In this document: one piece after another, positions 43,104 to 51,505 of the stretch
Numbering within the stretch: the stretch's first letter is position 1
How the letters are laid out: each line of letters opens with the position of its first letter
Assembly: GCA_041665285.1 (NCBI GenBank)
Contig: JBAYJC010000001.1
Coordinates: 1 to 64,000 of the forward strand
Direction of reading: 5' to 3'
Length of the DNA stretch: 64,000 nt
Source of the DNA: JBAYJC01 sp041665285
GTDB lineage: Bacteria > Patescibacteriota > Patescibacteriia > 2-12-FULL-60-25
Program-made: the position numbers and the translations under genes
Notes under the pieces: model-generated
What the model was told of the DNA's origin: nothing
Database searches by the model: none
Seen by the model: only the letters and a program-made list of their open reading frames with translations

Positions 43104-44663
43104 ATGAACAAGATATTTTTAGACGGAAATAGCCTGACCATTGAAGATATCCAATCGCTGATTTCAGATCACGCAGTTCGGGTTGAGATTGCACCGGAAA
43201 CATTTCAGCGTCTTCAGGATGTGAGGGGATTTTTGAATGATAACCTCGAAGATCGAATTGTCTACGGGATTAATACAGGATTTGGACCGATGGCTTCTCA
43301 TATTATTGGGAATGATCAGCTCCTTCATCTCCAAGAAAACCTCATTCGAAGCCACGCTGTTGGTATGGGTGATCCCATCAAACCCGAATACGTTCTGGCA
43401 GCTATGTGCGTTCGTTTGAATACGCTGGTAAAAGGGTACTCCGGTATTACGCAAGAACTAGCATCTCATTTGCAGTCATTTATTAATCATCGGATCATTC
43501 CCATTGTTCCAGAACATGGTGCGGTTGGCACAAGCGGCGATCTTGTACAACTTGCTCATATCGCTTTGTCTCTTATCGGTGAGGGCGAAGTGCTTTTTCA
43601 AGAAAAGCGCCAACCGACAAGTGTCGTGCTCAAACAATGCGGATTGAAATCATATAGGCTTCAGCCAAAAGAGGGGCTCGCTCTTATTAACGGTACTTCA
43701 ATGATGGCGGCAATTACCGCAGTACTTTGTCTTGAAGTTGATAAGCTCACAAAGCTCGCTGTACACACTGGGGCTTGGTCACTTGAAATGGTGAATGGAT
43801 TTGAGGACAGTATTTCCGAGAAGATCCATTTACTCAGGCCTCATGTAGGACAACAAACGGTTGCCAAACTGCTTCGTACAATCCTTTCATCATCAAAATT
43901 GCTTCAAAATCGCTCGCGCTTAAATACCGCAAAAAACACGGAGACGAAGAGCGCTGTGCACCAAATTCAAGAGGACGTGCAAGATGTCTACTCGATTAGA
44001 TGCATACCGCAAATCCTTGGGCCGGTATTCGATTCATTAGCAACCACTCGAACCATTGTTGAGACGGAAATTAATTCCGTTACCGACAATCCGATTATTG
44101 ACGCTGATGAGAACAGTTTTTTACACGGAGGTAACTTTCATGGTGATTACATCGCGTATGCCGTTGATCAGCTCAAGATGACGGTTGTGAAGTTGACCAT
44201 GCTCTCAGAGCGTCGAATTAACTATTTTTTGAATGCAAAAGTAAACCATCGTTTTCCGCCATTCATGAATTTGGACACGCCTGGTTTGACTTTGGGCCTT
44301 CAGGGGATTCAGTTTGTAGCCACGTCAACGACCGCACAAAGCCAGACGCTTGCGTTTCCGCAATATGTTCATTCAATTCCTACGAATGCCGATAATCAAG
44401 ACATTGTAAGCATGGGAACTGATGCCGCTCTTATCGCTTCAAGGGTGGTTGATAATGCTTTTGTTGTTCTTTCTATTGAAATGTTGACACTCGCACAAGC
44501 GGTGGATTATTCCAAAAATGAAAAAGAGTTGGCAGGGGCCACCAAGAAAATATATAAGGCCATACGAAGTGTGTTTCCAGTGATCAAGAAGGATCGAGTA
44601 TTAAACCAAGAGATACAGGGTCTACTTCAATTTGTGAAAAACACAATCAGCTCTGTTTTGTAG
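43104..44663 (+). CDS. Histidine ammonia-lyase family enzyme (aromatic amino acid lyase)
   Basis: The 519-residue protein matches the HAL/PAL/TAL superfamily over its whole length. It has YGINTGFG with the catalytic Tyr54, QENLIRSHAVGMG with the Ser83-His84 pair usual for histidine-type enzymes, and the MIO segment at 143-145. The MIO triad reads Thr-Ser-Gly instead of Ala-Ser-Gly. The later motifs TDNPIID and the Gln-rich SQTLAFPQY region are present. It releases ammonia from an aromatic amino acid. No other hut gene is near, so histidine catabolism is unlikely; relatives occur in bacteroidetes pigment clusters. It lies behind tRNA-Glu, is more AT-rich than its flanks and is likely transferred. 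Confidence 0.9.
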   Translation: MNKIFLDGNSLTIEDIQSLISDHAVRVEIAPETFQRLQDVRGFLNDNLEDRIVYGINTGFGPMASHIIGNDQLLHLQENLIRSHAVGMGDPIKPEYVLAAMCVRLNTLVKGYSGITQELASHLQSFINHRIIPIVPEHGAVGTSGDLVQLAHIALSLIGEGEVLFQEKRQPTSVVLKQCGLKSYRLQPKEGLALINGTSMMAAITAVLCLEVDKLTKLAVHTGAWSLEMVNGFEDSISEKIHLLRPHVGQQTVAKLLRTILSSSKLLQNRSRLNTAKNTETKSAVHQIQEDVQDVYSIRCIPQILGPVFDSLATTRTIVETEINSVTDNPIIDADENSFLHGGNFHGDYIAYAVDQLKMTVVKLTMLSERRINYFLNAKVNHRFPPFMNLDTPGLTLGLQGIQFVATSTTAQSQTLAFPQYVHSIPTNADNQDIVSMGTDAALIASRVVDNAFVVLSIEMLTLAQAVDYSKNEKELAGATKKIYKAIRSVFPVIKKDRVLNQEIQGLLQFVKNTISSVL

Positions 44664-45033
44664 AGAGGTGACACTGATTGACCGTGATGGAATGATTTGG
44701 ATCGTTTCTTTTCACGGATTTGGGCGATCGTGGGAGCGTTTTAGCCGTTGAGGCGGTCGTATTTGGTTTGGTGCTGCCTGTGGGCTGCTTTATCGTGTGT
44801 GAGCCAGGAGCAGATCGTCCATAATGAAATTTCGAACTTCCTTCACTCTGGCCTACCACGTAAAAAGCTCTCGCAAAAGCGAGGGCTTTTGCGTTCGCTT
44901 TACGTGGCGCGGCCATTGAGTTTCGCTCAGCTCTATTGAAGAGAGGCAACAGGAATCAGCCACACAAGCGGCTGGTTTTTGTTTTTTGATAAGGAGAGTA
45001 CTGGTGCCTGACCTCAATTTGATCATGCCTCGA
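44664..45033. other. Gene-free stretch with two hairpins
   Basis: I see no convincing gene in these 370 bases. They hold a 52-base inverted repeat (44856-44907: outer arms CCACGTAAA/TTTACGTGG, inner arms AAGCTCTCGC/GCGAGGGCTT) and a second hairpin with a long T-run (about 44956-44988). A 100-codon minus-strand frame spans the region but has low-complexity composition and crosses both hairpins. Confidence 0.6.
44956..44988 (+). terminator. Terminator-like hairpin before the 45125 gene
   Basis: CAGCC and GGCTG form a stem around ACACAAGC, followed by TTTTTGTTTTTT. It may belong to a lost gene, since none ends just before it. Confidence 0.65.
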
Positions 45034-45061
45034 TTGACAAAACCTGATAGCATGGTAGGCT
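45034..45061 (+). promoter_or_regulatory. Promoter of the 45125 gene
   Basis: TTGACA, a 16-base spacer and TAGGCT, giving a leader of about 57 bases that carries a strong Shine-Dalgarno. Confidence 0.55.
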
Positions 45062-45124
45062 TACGCGTCGAAATGATCCTTTTCGGCAAGATAGACTGTG
45101 AATGTTTTAGGAGGTGAAACATCC

Positions 45125-45625
45125 ATGCTAGAGCGATGTGAGCGGCTCGTCATGTTCGGTCCCTTTGAAAAGCAGATCGCGCGCGATGTCCAGCTGGGCG
45201 TCATGGATCAGCAGTCAGCGGCAGATCTTCTCGTGAGGCTTCGAAGCCTTCGCGTGTATGCACAGATGCAGATCCTCTTCTATATCCTTACTATGGGCAG
45301 GAGGGTCGCCCGGCTCGTTGTTCCCTTTGGCGCGGAGTTGATCGCTTCGAACGCGATCATGGAAGTTGTAGTGCTCGCGAACCGCGAAAAGATGGCTAAG
45401 GTGATGCACGCTCCGGGGATGCTGTTGCTCCGCATGATCCCCGGCGCCGCCATGTGCATTGGGAACATTGCGATCCTCAAAGCAGAGCCCATACTCTACG
45501 AAGTTGCGCTGCGACTCTGTGAGCACATCTGCCACAGACTCCACGCCCGGTTTTTGATCCCCGTCTACATCAGGCCGGGTATGAGGCTCATGCGATGGGT
45601 ATACCAGCTCGAATGGCCTGCCTGA
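45125..45625 (+). CDS. Hypothetical protein with hydrophobic helices
   Basis: The 166-residue product has at least two moderately hydrophobic stretches (about 48-72 and 98-118) and many Arg and Met residues, so a membrane-associated helical protein is likely. I recognise no family. The start is set by AGGAGGTG eight bases upstream of the ATG, one of the best ribosome sites in the window. The gene is GC-rich, single, and bounded by its own promoter and terminator. Confidence 0.68.
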   Translation: MLERCERLVMFGPFEKQIARDVQLGVMDQQSAADLLVRLRSLRVYAQMQILFYILTMGRRVARLVVPFGAELIASNAIMEVVVLANREKMAKVMHAPGMLLLRMIPGAAMCIGNIAILKAEPILYEVALRLCEHICHRLHARFLIPVYIRPGMRLMRWVYQLEWPA

Positions 45626-45628
45626 TGC

Positions 45629-45705
45629 CTGCGCACCACGTGAGGTAAGAGCGCGTCGTCGAAAGACGGTACTCGCGCCCCTGCCGATAGCGGTGTGTTT
45701 TTTTA
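45629..45705 (+). terminator. Structured terminator of the 45125 gene
   Basis: CGCACC and GGTGTG may form an outer stem around inner hairpins (GTCGTCGAAAGACGGT region), followed by seven T. Confidence 0.55.
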
Positions 45706-45774
45706 TGCTTCAAATTTGATCCGCACCCCACACATGTTAAAGCGGTATCAAGCTATTGAACCATCACGGAACGG

Positions 45775-45803
45775 TTGACGGTCGTCGAGCTTTGTATTAT
45801 GGT
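45775..45803 (+). promoter_or_regulatory. Promoter of the Cys-rich protein gene
   Basis: TTGACG, a 17-base spacer and TATGGT, about 68 bases before the Shine-Dalgarno-led ATG at 45879. Confidence 0.5.
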
Positions 45804-45878
45804 TTTTTCGTCAAAATCGCTTTGCGCGTGAGACCGTCTCGGTTTCCGGGATGTTTTGATCCGTCAGGAGGACTGCAC

Positions 45879-46160
45879 ATGAAGAAGCTCGGACCCGGTT
45901 GCAACGAGGAGGGCTGGAAGTGCGAGGCCAAGTGCGTTGGTAGCACTCGCAACGGAGGCGTGGTCGGCTGTGGCGCGCCCCTCGAGATCACGAGGGCTGA
46001 CCTCTACTTCGTCCTCGAGCATGACATCAGCGGCGCAAAGTGTAAGGTGCGATTCCTGTGCCCTTGTGGCGTCGAGAGCGATATGCTCGATGCCAGGCTT
46101 TTCAAGGACCTTCCGAAGAAGATCGACTGGATCGCGAAGCAGAAGATCGCCGACCAGTAG
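45879..46160 (+). CDS. Small cysteine-rich protein, probable zinc binder
   Basis: The 93-residue protein has nine or so cysteines in its first 65 residues, including CNEEGWKCEAKC, VGCGAP and FLCPCG. The pairs are spaced like one or two zinc ribbons. There is no signal peptide or membrane segment. The family is not recognised. The start follows AGGAGG by seven bases. It stands alone between its own promoter and a hairpin terminator and is GC-rich like its neighbours on both sides. Confidence 0.68.
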   Translation: MKKLGPGCNEEGWKCEAKCVGSTRNGGVVGCGAPLEITRADLYFVLEHDISGAKCKVRFLCPCGVESDMLDARLFKDLPKKIDWIAKQKIADQ

Positions 46161-46165
46161 CGCAC

Positions 46166-46260
46166 CCTCACCCTGTTCGTCATCATGGGGAGTTCGTCAC
46201 GACAGACTGTCGGACACCCGCTCCTCTGTCGTGGCAAACAGGTTTTTTATTTTTTGCGTT
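46166..46260 (+). terminator. Structured terminator of the Cys-rich gene
   Basis: CCTGTT (about 46179) and AACAGG (about 46239) can close a long stem-loop with an inner GACAG/CTGTC hairpin, followed by a T-rich run. Confidence 0.5.
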
Positions 46261-46292
46261 CTTATAAGAGTTAGATCTCCTCCTCATGAAAT

Positions 46293-46358
46293 AAAAAACC
46301 GCACCTGAGGAGACGCTCGACCGAGTTCAACTCAGCGTGGGTCTTGGTTGTGGTGCGG
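46293..46358 (-). terminator. Terminator of the 46370 gene; member of a repeated element
   Basis: Read on the minus strand, CCGCACC pairs with GGTGCGG around a long branched loop, then GTTTTTTAT follows. The element is nearly the same as that at 57833-57904. Confidence 0.75.
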
Positions 46359-46369
46359 GGGTGGAGGGG

Positions 46370-46927
46370 CTAGAAGAAGAGCGTGACGCCGAACACGGTG
46401 TCGGCGTTGACTGAGCGGCCGGTGCCAGGTGAGCTCACCAGGAGTCCGAGGTGCGGGAAGATGCGTAGCTTCGTGTGCCACAGTCGGATGCTGGGCCCGA
46501 GCGAGAGCTTTGCGAGGGCGAAGTTCGTCGCCGTGTTCCAGAGGGTGAACAGCGCAACGCGGAACGCAACTGGTGCGGTCTGTGTGAAGATGAAGAGTCC
46601 ACGGATGCTGGGCTCGAAGCGTGCCCCGTTGTAGGTGACGCCTCCGCCCAGGTTTGGGCTGAAAAGCCAAGATCCCGTCGGGATGATGGCCACGCCCACG
46701 AAGCTTTCGAAATCCGGTTGCCCGAGCATCCAGTTGTGCGCATGCCGCACGCCGAGCGAGAAGCCTGGACGGACCGTCCCACTTCCGAACGACATGCCAC
46801 CCTCGACTCCGACGCTCGCGCCGTTCACGTCGACAAACCCCCAGGGTTGGGCCTGGACCGTCTGGGGCAGGGTCAGCAGGACGAGGAGCAGGGAGGCGAG
46901 CAGGCTGAGGCTGATCGTACGGTACAT
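46370..46927 (-). CDS. Exported beta-barrel-like protein
   Basis: The 185-residue protein has a signal peptide (1-27, cleavage after VQAQ) and then alternating amphipathic strands with Gly turns (ASVGVEGGMSF, RPGFSLGVRH, LGGGVTYNGARFEP). It ends GVTLFF, with a terminal Phe as in outer-membrane barrels. No family is recognised. GAGGT lies six bases before the ATG, and the gene has its own promoter and terminator. Like the 33357 gene it is GC-rich. Barrel topology is inferred only from the strand pattern and the terminal Phe. Confidence 0.72.
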   Translation of the reverse strand: MYRTISLSLLASLLLVLLTLPQTVQAQPWGFVDVNGASVGVEGGMSFGSGTVRPGFSLGVRHAHNWMLGQPDFESFVGVAIIPTGSWLFSPNLGGGVTYNGARFEPSIRGLFIFTQTAPVAFRVALFTLWNTATNFALAKLSLGPSIRLWHTKLRIFPHLGLLVSSPGTGRSVNADTVFGVTLFF

Positions 46928-46970
46928 GTGAGGACCTCTGTTTCTTGTGGAACGCGTGAAACCGGCAGAA

Positions 46971-46998
46971 CCTTTACACGAAGACTCGGGTTTGTCAA
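46971..46998 (-). promoter_or_regulatory. Promoter of the 46370 gene
   Basis: On the minus strand TTGACA, a 16-base spacer and TAAAGG, about 40 bases ahead of the ATG. It lies back to back with the promoter of the TPM gene (47023). Confidence 0.5.
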
Positions 46999-47022
46999 CG
47001 CAAGATCGGGTGGATTATTATC

Positions 47023-47051
47023 TTGACTGGTTGGGTAATGTCGTGTAGGAA
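47023..47051 (+). promoter_or_regulatory. Promoter of the TPM-domain gene
   Basis: TTGACT, a 17-base spacer and TAGGAA, about 30 bases before the Shine-Dalgarno-led ATG at 47085. Confidence 0.5.
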
Positions 47052-47084
47052 AGGCGTGAGAACTCAGTTGCATGGAGGATTCTC

Positions 47085-47888
47085 ATGAGAGCAAGTTTGG
47101 CGATGTACGCTTGTTGTGCGGCCTTGTTCTTCCTGGCGCCCTCGGCGCTCGGCTACCCTCTGCGGCCGCCGGATCGGGGGTTTGTGCTGGACGAGGTGGG
47201 GCTTTTGCCTGCCTCGAGTCGTGAGTCCCTGGATCGCGAGCTTCGCGGGTACGCGCGTGCGACCGGCAACCAGGTGGTGCTCGTGATTGTGGAGAGCTTG
47301 CAGGGCGAAACAGCCGCGGCGTTTGCGCTGGGTGTTGCGCACACCTGGGAGCTTGATCAGCCGGATCACCACAGGTGGGCGATGTTTCTGCTCGCGAGGA
47401 GCGAGCATCGGCGACTCATTGCTGTGGACAAGTCTTTGTCATCGCTGATCCCGGAAGACGCGCGTGCGAGGATCATCCAAGAGGTGTTCCTTCCGCAGTG
47501 GCGCGACCAGAACGATCCTCCTGGCGCTGTAGTCGCTGTCATGCGCGACATGATGGGAAAGTTGGGCGGCGTGTCTGCGTTCCGGCCTTCGCCAGAAGCG
47601 AGCAGAGCGCATCAGCAGTTTCTTGAGACCATCTGTTGGGTGGTTGGCATCTTGTTCCTGGCGTTGGTCATTATCATCCTGGTGGTGATGTTCGTCTCCT
47701 GGTTGAGCAATCGCCCTTCTGGACGTCGCGGTGGTGGGGGAGGCTCTAGTAGCGGGGGCGACTCATCCTTCTTGTTCTTTGGAGGCGGGGGCGACTCCGG
47801 ATCTGACGGAGGCGGCTCCTGCGGTGGCTGCGGCGGAGGATGCGGAGGCGGCTGTGGTGGTGGTTGCGGCGGAGGCTGTGGAGGCTGA
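47085..47888 (+). CDS. TPM-domain membrane protein with a Cys-Gly tail
   Basis: The 267-residue protein has a signal peptide (1-23), a TPM (TLP18.3/Psb32/MOLO-1) domain (about 33-160, with VLDEVGLLPASSRESLDREL and QVVLVIVESLQGE), a transmembrane helix (about 183-206) and a Gly/Ser-rich cytoplasmic tail. The tail ends in repeated CGGG units with six or more Cys. Ordinary TPM proteins end in Gly/Ser without Cys, so this tail may bind metal or form disulfides (inference). The family role is poorly known; some members are acid phosphatases. GGAGG lies six bases before the ATG. Confidence 0.88.
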   Translation: MRASLAMYACCAALFFLAPSALGYPLRPPDRGFVLDEVGLLPASSRESLDRELRGYARATGNQVVLVIVESLQGETAAAFALGVAHTWELDQPDHHRWAMFLLARSEHRRLIAVDKSLSSLIPEDARARIIQEVFLPQWRDQNDPPGAVVAVMRDMMGKLGGVSAFRPSPEASRAHQQFLETICWVVGILFLALVIIILVVMFVSWLSNRPSGRRGGGGGSSSGGDSSFLFFGGGGDSGSDGGGSCGGCGGGCGGGCGGGCGGGCGG

Positions 47889-47914
47889 AGCCTGTCCTCG
47901 TACCTGACCTTGTT

Positions 47915-47963
47915 TTATCGCGCGGTCTGTCACTCAGATGCGCGCGATGCACGGTCTTTTTTT
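47915..47963 (+). terminator. Terminator of the TPM gene
   Basis: ATCGCGCG pairs with CGCGCGAT and an outer GACC pairs with GGTC, followed by seven T. Confidence 0.72.
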
Positions 47964-47998
47964 ATATAAAAATACACAGAACTCACTATTCATCTACG

Positions 47999-49570
47999 TT
48001 AGTTTGTAGACGAGGAATTATTGCTGTACTTCTCTTCTAGATTGTTTGTGAGTTTTTTGAGCTCATGGTGATAGTCGCCCCCGTATCTACCGCTTGGTTT
48101 ATTTGTGATGGAGATCATGGGCGAGATATCTCCTCCGAGTTGCGTGAGCTTATCTTCCCAGGGGTAAGGTGTATTTGCCGAAACATCGGGGTGAGCAATA
48201 AGGTGTTCTGGTGTGGTGCGTGGGTTGCGATAGCGCTGACTTGTTTGCACGAGAAACGCATTTGAATAGGGCTGTACATGTGAGTCTCCACCGCCGGGAT
48301 ACACATGTCGATATAATTGAGGTACGGAGTGCCCAACCCACCCTGCAGACCAGGTGTAGTTGTTGCCGGTTTGGTAGCTTTCATCCTCATCCTGGAGACG
48401 ATTCGGATGGCTGGGGAAGTGGGCGCTCGTTTGGATACCCGTAGCACCCCACTGTTCCACGATGTAGGTAATAGCCGCGCCGTTTAACATCCGGATATCT
48501 TTCGTAAAATCGATGCCGGGTGGCATCCAGGAATTGATAATTAAATCATGAGTGGCTGGTTGTTGCGCGAGTTGTTCTTCAATGGCTTGTGTGATTTTTT
48601 GAATCTTCTCACGTTCCTGTTGGACAAAAGCATCTTCTGCTTTTTCAAACATGTTTCTTGCGAACTCTTCCGGATCAGCATCGTCAAAGAGCGTCCTTGA
48701 TAAAGAAAAATCATGCTCCAAGATATGTAGAAAACGTTCACGTGTATCGTCCTCATAGGCGATTTCCATCTCCGTAAGCTCCATCTCTTCGCAAAGATGA
48801 TGCAAGAACGCACGCTTTTTTTCGCCAGCTTCTATGAGTGCTCTTTGCCTCTCGACGAGATGATGAACAAGGGGATCTGTTTGCGCTTGTTCTGCAAAAT
48901 CCTCTCCGGTCAGCACATGAAACGCAAGATTCTGGTCATGCGCGTAGGCCTGCTGTGCTTTATGGACAGTTTCTGCATGTGGGTCAACCACAGTATAGAT
49001 AAGGGTTAAGCCGTTTTCCTTTGCAAGCTCCACGAGGAGTTTACCGAGGGCGCCATTGGATCCACCGACATCTACAATACTCAGGGGAGCATCTGGAGCA
49101 ATTTCTTTTCGTACAACACGTTGTTCGTGCATGTGCATGGCGATAGATAAGAGTCTGCCAATCTCTTTTTTGCGTGGCATCCAATACATGGGAAGCTTTT
49201 CGAGGAATTCGTGATAGTCTTTTATCCCATCTATTTCATGAAACTCCGAGGTAAACCGTTCTTTCTTTGGTGTATCAGACCAGCGAGTGATTCGCTGGAG
49301 CAGTGTTTTGATAGCGCTGTTTAGTCGCATGTATTCGGATGCGAACGCTTCCGCGGACAGGGTATCTACTTGATGTTCCAATGCGGTAAGATCGTGTTGC
49401 AGTGCATCAATCGCTTTTGTTTCAGCAGTCAACTGCCGCCTATTTTGTTCTTGGCGAGCCTCGCCTCCATAGCGACCGCTCTCTTCGACTTCTTTGTTTG
49501 CGTGTTCGCGTACGTTAGTACGCACGATTTTTTTTGTGAGTGTTTGTTTCAATTCTTGAGAAAGGGACAT
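47999..49570 (-). CDS. Large SAM-dependent methyltransferase-like protein
   Basis: The 523-residue cytoplasmic protein starts with a charged coiled-coil region (about 1-110). It then has a Rossmann SAM site, LSIVDVGGSNGALGKLLVELA (about 163-183), with an acidic VVDPHAE on the next strand, a long helical insertion (about 225-330), and a C-terminal part with LIINSWMPPGID and YIVEQWGATG. The substrate is unknown. A small basic frame (49572-49700) ends one base before its ATG. Confidence 0.78.
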   Translation of the reverse strand: MSLSQELKQTLTKKIVRTNVREHANKEVEESGRYGGEARQEQNRRQLTAETKAIDALQHDLTALEHQVDTLSAEAFASEYMRLNSAIKTLLQRITRWSDTPKKERFTSEFHEIDGIKDYHEFLEKLPMYWMPRKKEIGRLLSIAMHMHEQRVVRKEIAPDAPLSIVDVGGSNGALGKLLVELAKENGLTLIYTVVDPHAETVHKAQQAYAHDQNLAFHVLTGEDFAEQAQTDPLVHHLVERQRALIEAGEKKRAFLHHLCEEMELTEMEIAYEDDTRERFLHILEHDFSLSRTLFDDADPEEFARNMFEKAEDAFVQQEREKIQKITQAIEEQLAQQPATHDLIINSWMPPGIDFTKDIRMLNGAAITYIVEQWGATGIQTSAHFPSHPNRLQDEDESYQTGNNYTWSAGWVGHSVPQLYRHVYPGGGDSHVQPYSNAFLVQTSQRYRNPRTTPEHLIAHPDVSANTPYPWEDKLTQLGGDISPMISITNKPSGRYGGDYHHELKKLTNNLEEKYSNNSSSTN

Positions 49571-49571
49571 A

Positions 49572-49700
49572 TTATCGAAGCGTCATGGAGAGGTTGCGTA
49601 AGGTATTCTTTGCTCCTTGAAGTTTTTGTTCTAATGCTTTTATAAGACGTCGTCGAGCAGATTTTGGTATTGATAAGCGTTTCATGGAAGTTTTGGTCAT
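49572..49700 (-). CDS. Short basic protein ahead of the methyltransferase
   Basis: A 42-residue reading frame, strongly basic (SARRRLIKALEQKL), ends TAA one base before the methyltransferase ATG (TAA-T-ATG). The position suggests translational coupling, and the sequence resembles a small nucleic-acid-binding helix or a leader peptide. There is no independent evidence for expression. Confidence 0.38.
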   Translation of the reverse strand: MTKTSMKRLSIPKSARRRLIKALEQKLQGAKNTLRNLSMTLR

Positions 49701-49721
49701 ACGATGATTATTGTACTATTC

Positions 49722-49750
49722 TTTACCATTCCCGTCGCCCGGGCTATTCT
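49722..49750 (+). promoter_or_regulatory. Promoter of gatC, leaderless type
   Basis: TTTACC (49722-49727), a 17-base spacer and TATTCT (49745-49750). The ATG is 8 bases after the -10 box. Confidence 0.58.
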
Positions 49751-49758
49751 GTGGCCAT

Positions 49759-50061
49759 ATGGCTTTATCACTTGAAGAGACCAAACGCCTCGCGGAGTTG
49801 GCTCGTATGGAGTTGGGAGAGGAAGAGCTCACGCACCTTGGGGGCGATTTAGAGAAGATTTTGGAGTTTGTGGGGCGTTTATCTGCGATTGATACGACGG
49901 GCGTGCCAGAAGCGGATCTGACAGCGCACGTTCAGCCGCCTGCGGACGATCTAGCAGAACCTGTGTCCGTGGAAACGCATGAGCGTATTATCGAGAATTT
50001 TCCTGATCGCCTTGGCGAAGCATTACGTGTGCCAGCGGTTTTTGAACATCCAAAAAGCTGA
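49759..50061 (+). CDS. gatC: Glutamyl-tRNA(Gln) amidotransferase subunit C
   Basis: The 100-residue helical protein follows the GatC pattern: LSLEETKRLAELARMEL at the start, then LEKILEFVGRLSAIDTTGVPE, and a Pro-rich segment near HVQPPADD. GatC stabilises the GatA amidase within the GatCAB complex that converts Glu-tRNA(Gln) to Gln-tRNA(Gln). gatA follows five bases later. gatB is not in the window. Confidence 0.93.
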   Translation: MALSLEETKRLAELARMELGEEELTHLGGDLEKILEFVGRLSAIDTTGVPEADLTAHVQPPADDLAEPVSVETHERIIENFPDRLGEALRVPAVFEHPKS

Positions 50062-50066
50062 TTCGT

Positions 50067-51494
50067 ATGACCCCTCACGAACAAACCATTACCAGCGCGG
50101 CCGAAGGCATGGCAAAGGGCACATTTTCTTCGCAAGACCTGACCCAGGCGTATCTTGATGCGGTGAACGGGCGCAATCCTTCGTTGAACGCGTATCTCAC
50201 GATTTTTAACGAGGAAGCGATCGAGCAAGCACATGCTTCTGATGCGCGTCGTCGCGAGGGCAAGACGCTTGGGGTATTGGATGGTGTGCCGATCGCGATC
50301 AAGGATAATATTTTGATACAAGGCGAACGATGCACGGCTGGATCGAAAATTCTCGACAAATATGTCGCGACCAATGACGCGACGGTTATCACGCGATTGA
50401 AGGATGCGGGCGTTGTGTTTCTTGGCAAAACAAACATGGATGAGTTTGCCATGGGTTCTTCAACAGAACACTCCGCCTTTGGCGTGACACAGCATCCACG
50501 CGATCCTGATCGTGTGCCTGGCGGTTCATCCGGAGGCAGTGCGGCGGCTGTTGCGGCGGATTTGTGCTGTGCGGCGCTTGGAACGGACACAGGCGGTTCG
50601 ATTCGCCAGCCAGCCGCGCTCTGCGGTGTCGTCGGATTCAAGCCCACGTACGGCCGCGTGTCTCGCTCAGGTGTGATTGCCATGGCGTCTTCGTTGGATC
50701 AGGTCGGACCGTTTGGCAAGACCGTCAAAGACGCGGCTTTGCTGTTTGAGACGATCCAGGGAGTAGATACGCACGATCAAACCACAGCGCCGACAAAATC
50801 ATTCAAGCCAACCTTTCCAGAAAAACTCAGAGGAGTGAAACTTGGATTACCAAAACAGGCGTGGGGCGAGGGCATGTCTGAAGCAGTGCGTTTGCGTATG
50901 CAAGAAGCGGTCGAGGGACTGCGCTGGCTTGGAGCGGAAATCGAAGAGGTTGACTTGCCCTACGCAGATGAGGCACTGGCAGTGTATTATATTCTTATGC
51001 CGTGTGAAGTCTCTGCAAATCTCGCGCGTTTTGATGGCATGCGCTATGGCCTTCGTGAACGCGCGGACACGCTTCTTCAGACCTATGGCCGTTCGCGTGC
51101 CCATGGACTTGGCGAAGAGGTGCGGCGGCGTATCATGCTTGGGACGTATGCACTGTCCAAGGGATATTACGATGCGTATTACCGCCAAGCGCGTAAAGTG
51201 CAAACCTTGATTCGTCGCGCCTATGATCAGGTGTTTGATCATGTAGATGCCCTCATCACGCCCACAGCGCCCTCCACCGCGTTTATGGTCGGTGAAAAGG
51301 TCCATGATCCGCTGGCGATGTACATGGAGGATATTTACACCGTAGGCGTCAATGTCGCGGGTTTGCCGGCCATCTCTGTTCCGTGCGGTGATTTTGAAGG
51401 CCTTCCTGTGGGGATGCAGGTCATCGGTAAACGCTTTGATGATGCTCGCGTTTTCGATATTGCTCATGCCTACGAACAGGCTAAATTGCACTAG
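50067..51494 (+). CDS. gatA: Glutamyl-tRNA(Gln) amidotransferase subunit A
   Basis: The 475-residue amidase-signature protein has the catalytic Lys in GVPIAIKDNI, the Ser-cis-Ser pair in PGGSSGGSAAAVAA and GTDTGGSIRQPA. The C-terminal VNVAGLPAISVPCG is typical of GatA. It supplies ammonia for transamidation of Glu-tRNA(Gln). A window tRNA-Gln (TTG) is the expected substrate type. The gene is the second of a likely operon gatC-gatA-HEPN-lgt. Confidence 0.95.
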   Translation: MTPHEQTITSAAEGMAKGTFSSQDLTQAYLDAVNGRNPSLNAYLTIFNEEAIEQAHASDARRREGKTLGVLDGVPIAIKDNILIQGERCTAGSKILDKYVATNDATVITRLKDAGVVFLGKTNMDEFAMGSSTEHSAFGVTQHPRDPDRVPGGSSGGSAAAVAADLCCAALGTDTGGSIRQPAALCGVVGFKPTYGRVSRSGVIAMASSLDQVGPFGKTVKDAALLFETIQGVDTHDQTTAPTKSFKPTFPEKLRGVKLGLPKQAWGEGMSEAVRLRMQEAVEGLRWLGAEIEEVDLPYADEALAVYYILMPCEVSANLARFDGMRYGLRERADTLLQTYGRSRAHGLGEEVRRRIMLGTYALSKGYYDAYYRQARKVQTLIRRAYDQVFDHVDALITPTAPSTAFMVGEKVHDPLAMYMEDIYTVGVNVAGLPAISVPCGDFEGLPVGMQVIGKRFDDARVFDIAHAYEQAKLH

Positions 51495-51505
51495 CGTTCC
51501 TTTGT

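Noticed and set aside
44647..44949. Minus-strand frame of 100 codons behind the ammonia-lyase gene
   Set aside because: Low-complexity composition, no ribosome site, runs through two strong hairpins and overlaps the end of the lyase gene.
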